Shown here: positions 61,160-61,504 of the stretch, piece after piece
Numbering within the stretch: the first letter of the stretch is position 1
Layout of the letters: each line of letters begins with the position of its first letter
NCBI GenBank assembly: GCA_963803155.1
Contig: CAWDMN010000058.1
Coordinates: 1 to 61,504 of the forward strand
From: CAWDMN01 sp963803155
Lineage (GTDB): Bacteria; Acidobacteriota; Terriglobia; Versatilivoradales; Versatilivoraceae
DNA length: 61,504 nt
Direction: 5' to 3'
Program-made: the position numbers and the translations under genes
Notes under the pieces: generated by a model
Database searches by the model: none
What the model saw: only the letters and a program-made list of their open reading frames with translations
What the model was told of the DNA's origin: nothing

Positions 61160-61504
61160 CGCGGGCCTTTAGAACCCCGACCTCGTTTCCGCCGCGGGAG
61201 GGGCGCCCGTGGGTCCGGCTTCCTCCGGCCGGGGGCCCGAACGACCTGGCCCGAGCTGGCCTCGGCACCCCCGGACCTCCTGGTGGTGAGCCCGTGCAGC
61301 TTTTCGGTCGCGCGGTCGAAGCATGAGCTAGAGACGACCCGGCCCTCCTCGCGGCGGTCCGCTCGGTGCGATCTCCCTTGGGGGTCTTCGTCGCGGATGA
61401 AGCGTACTTCGAGCCGTCCGGGCCCGCGTCTCGCCGCGGGCGCCGAGCTGATCCGAACGCTGCTCGAGGGCGGGAAGCTGCAGGGACCGATGCCGGTCGA
61501 ATCG
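61160..61504 (+). pseudogene. Frame-broken BtuF-like binding protein fragment, very high GC
   Basis: Base composition jumps from AT-rich to very GC-rich near 61160. Pieces of a cobalamin-type periplasmic binding protein can be read in alternating frames: PDLLVVSPCSFSVARSKHELE from 61277, DDPALLAAVRSVRSPLGVFVADEAYFEP from about 61336 in a second frame, then RPGPRLAAGAELIRTLLEGG from 61415 back in the first frame. BtuF-like proteins have the same order (PCGF...AVRAGRVWVADGNAYF.RPGPRL). At least two frame changes break it, and it runs off the window. It could be a decayed gene or a low-quality or chimeric contig end. Confidence 0.6.

Noticed and set aside
61160..61504. Intact BtuF-like gene
   Set aside because: The protein pieces need at least two frame changes, and an in-frame TGA interrupts the middle frame.

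Overview
The window reads as chromosomal DNA of a Gram-negative, heterotrophic bacterium. The gene set includes Sec and Tat secreted glycoside hydrolases, periplasmic c-type cytochromes, an Mpl/LD-carboxypeptidase peptidoglycan recycling pair, and a GMC dehydrogenase with a gluconate-dehydrogenase-type small subunit. This fits Acidobacteriota or a neighbouring phylum best. That assignment is an inference from gene content, not a phylogeny.

Region 1 (about 0.3-25 kb) is core metabolism, almost all on the minus strand. It holds an alkyltransferase-like protein, NAD kinase, TlyA, Dxs and XseA/XseB (a widely conserved cluster, here split by a GH5 gene on the opposite strand). Then come a DUF2905 protein, Ndk, SucD/SucC, a DUF6941-like protein, PlsC, a CheY-like regulator, Mpl, LD-carboxypeptidase and a DUF1992 protein. 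These are followed by a sigma-54 activator with its histidine kinase and a polyamine locus (agmatinase, deoxyhypusine-synthase-like enzyme, ornithine decarboxylase). Leucyl aminopeptidase lies divergently and ends in a 7-bp minisatellite.

Region 2 (about 25-50.6 kb) is carbohydrate and oxidative catabolism, with wide intergenic gaps full of palindromic repeats. It contains GH97, a dehydrogenase unit (Tat small subunit, GMC flavoprotein with a likely Fe-S Cys cluster, nonaheme cytochrome c), a 1124-residue six-hairpin-like protein, a sodium:solute symporter with a 48-residue membrane protein, and a Tat esterase. It continues with a UroD-like protein, a DUF4038 (GH140-like) hydrolase, a beta-helix protein, a GH88/105-like protein and a tandem metallo-beta-lactamase protein. 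Together these look like a glycan uptake and degradation locus without SusC/SusD.

Region 3 (tRNA-Leu at 50.9 kb to the end) is accessory. It has a HigB/HigA-like toxin-antitoxin pair, small secreted proteins, a HEAT fragment, three copies of a MITE-like element, a beta-propeller protein, a sialidase-like protein, an AbiTii-type protein possibly linked to phage defence, and an unknown protein. The last 350 bases switch abruptly to very high GC and carry frame-broken pieces of a BtuF-like binding protein, so they may be foreign, decayed or misassembled.

The most unusual non-coding content is a dispersed, modular palindromic repeat family. A short core hairpin is combined with exchangeable hairpin inserts at 0, 19.5, 33, 40.5, 46.3-47 and 54.4 kb. 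The other notable elements are the MITE-like family of region 3 and a separate 240-bp inverted-repeat element at 34.2 kb.
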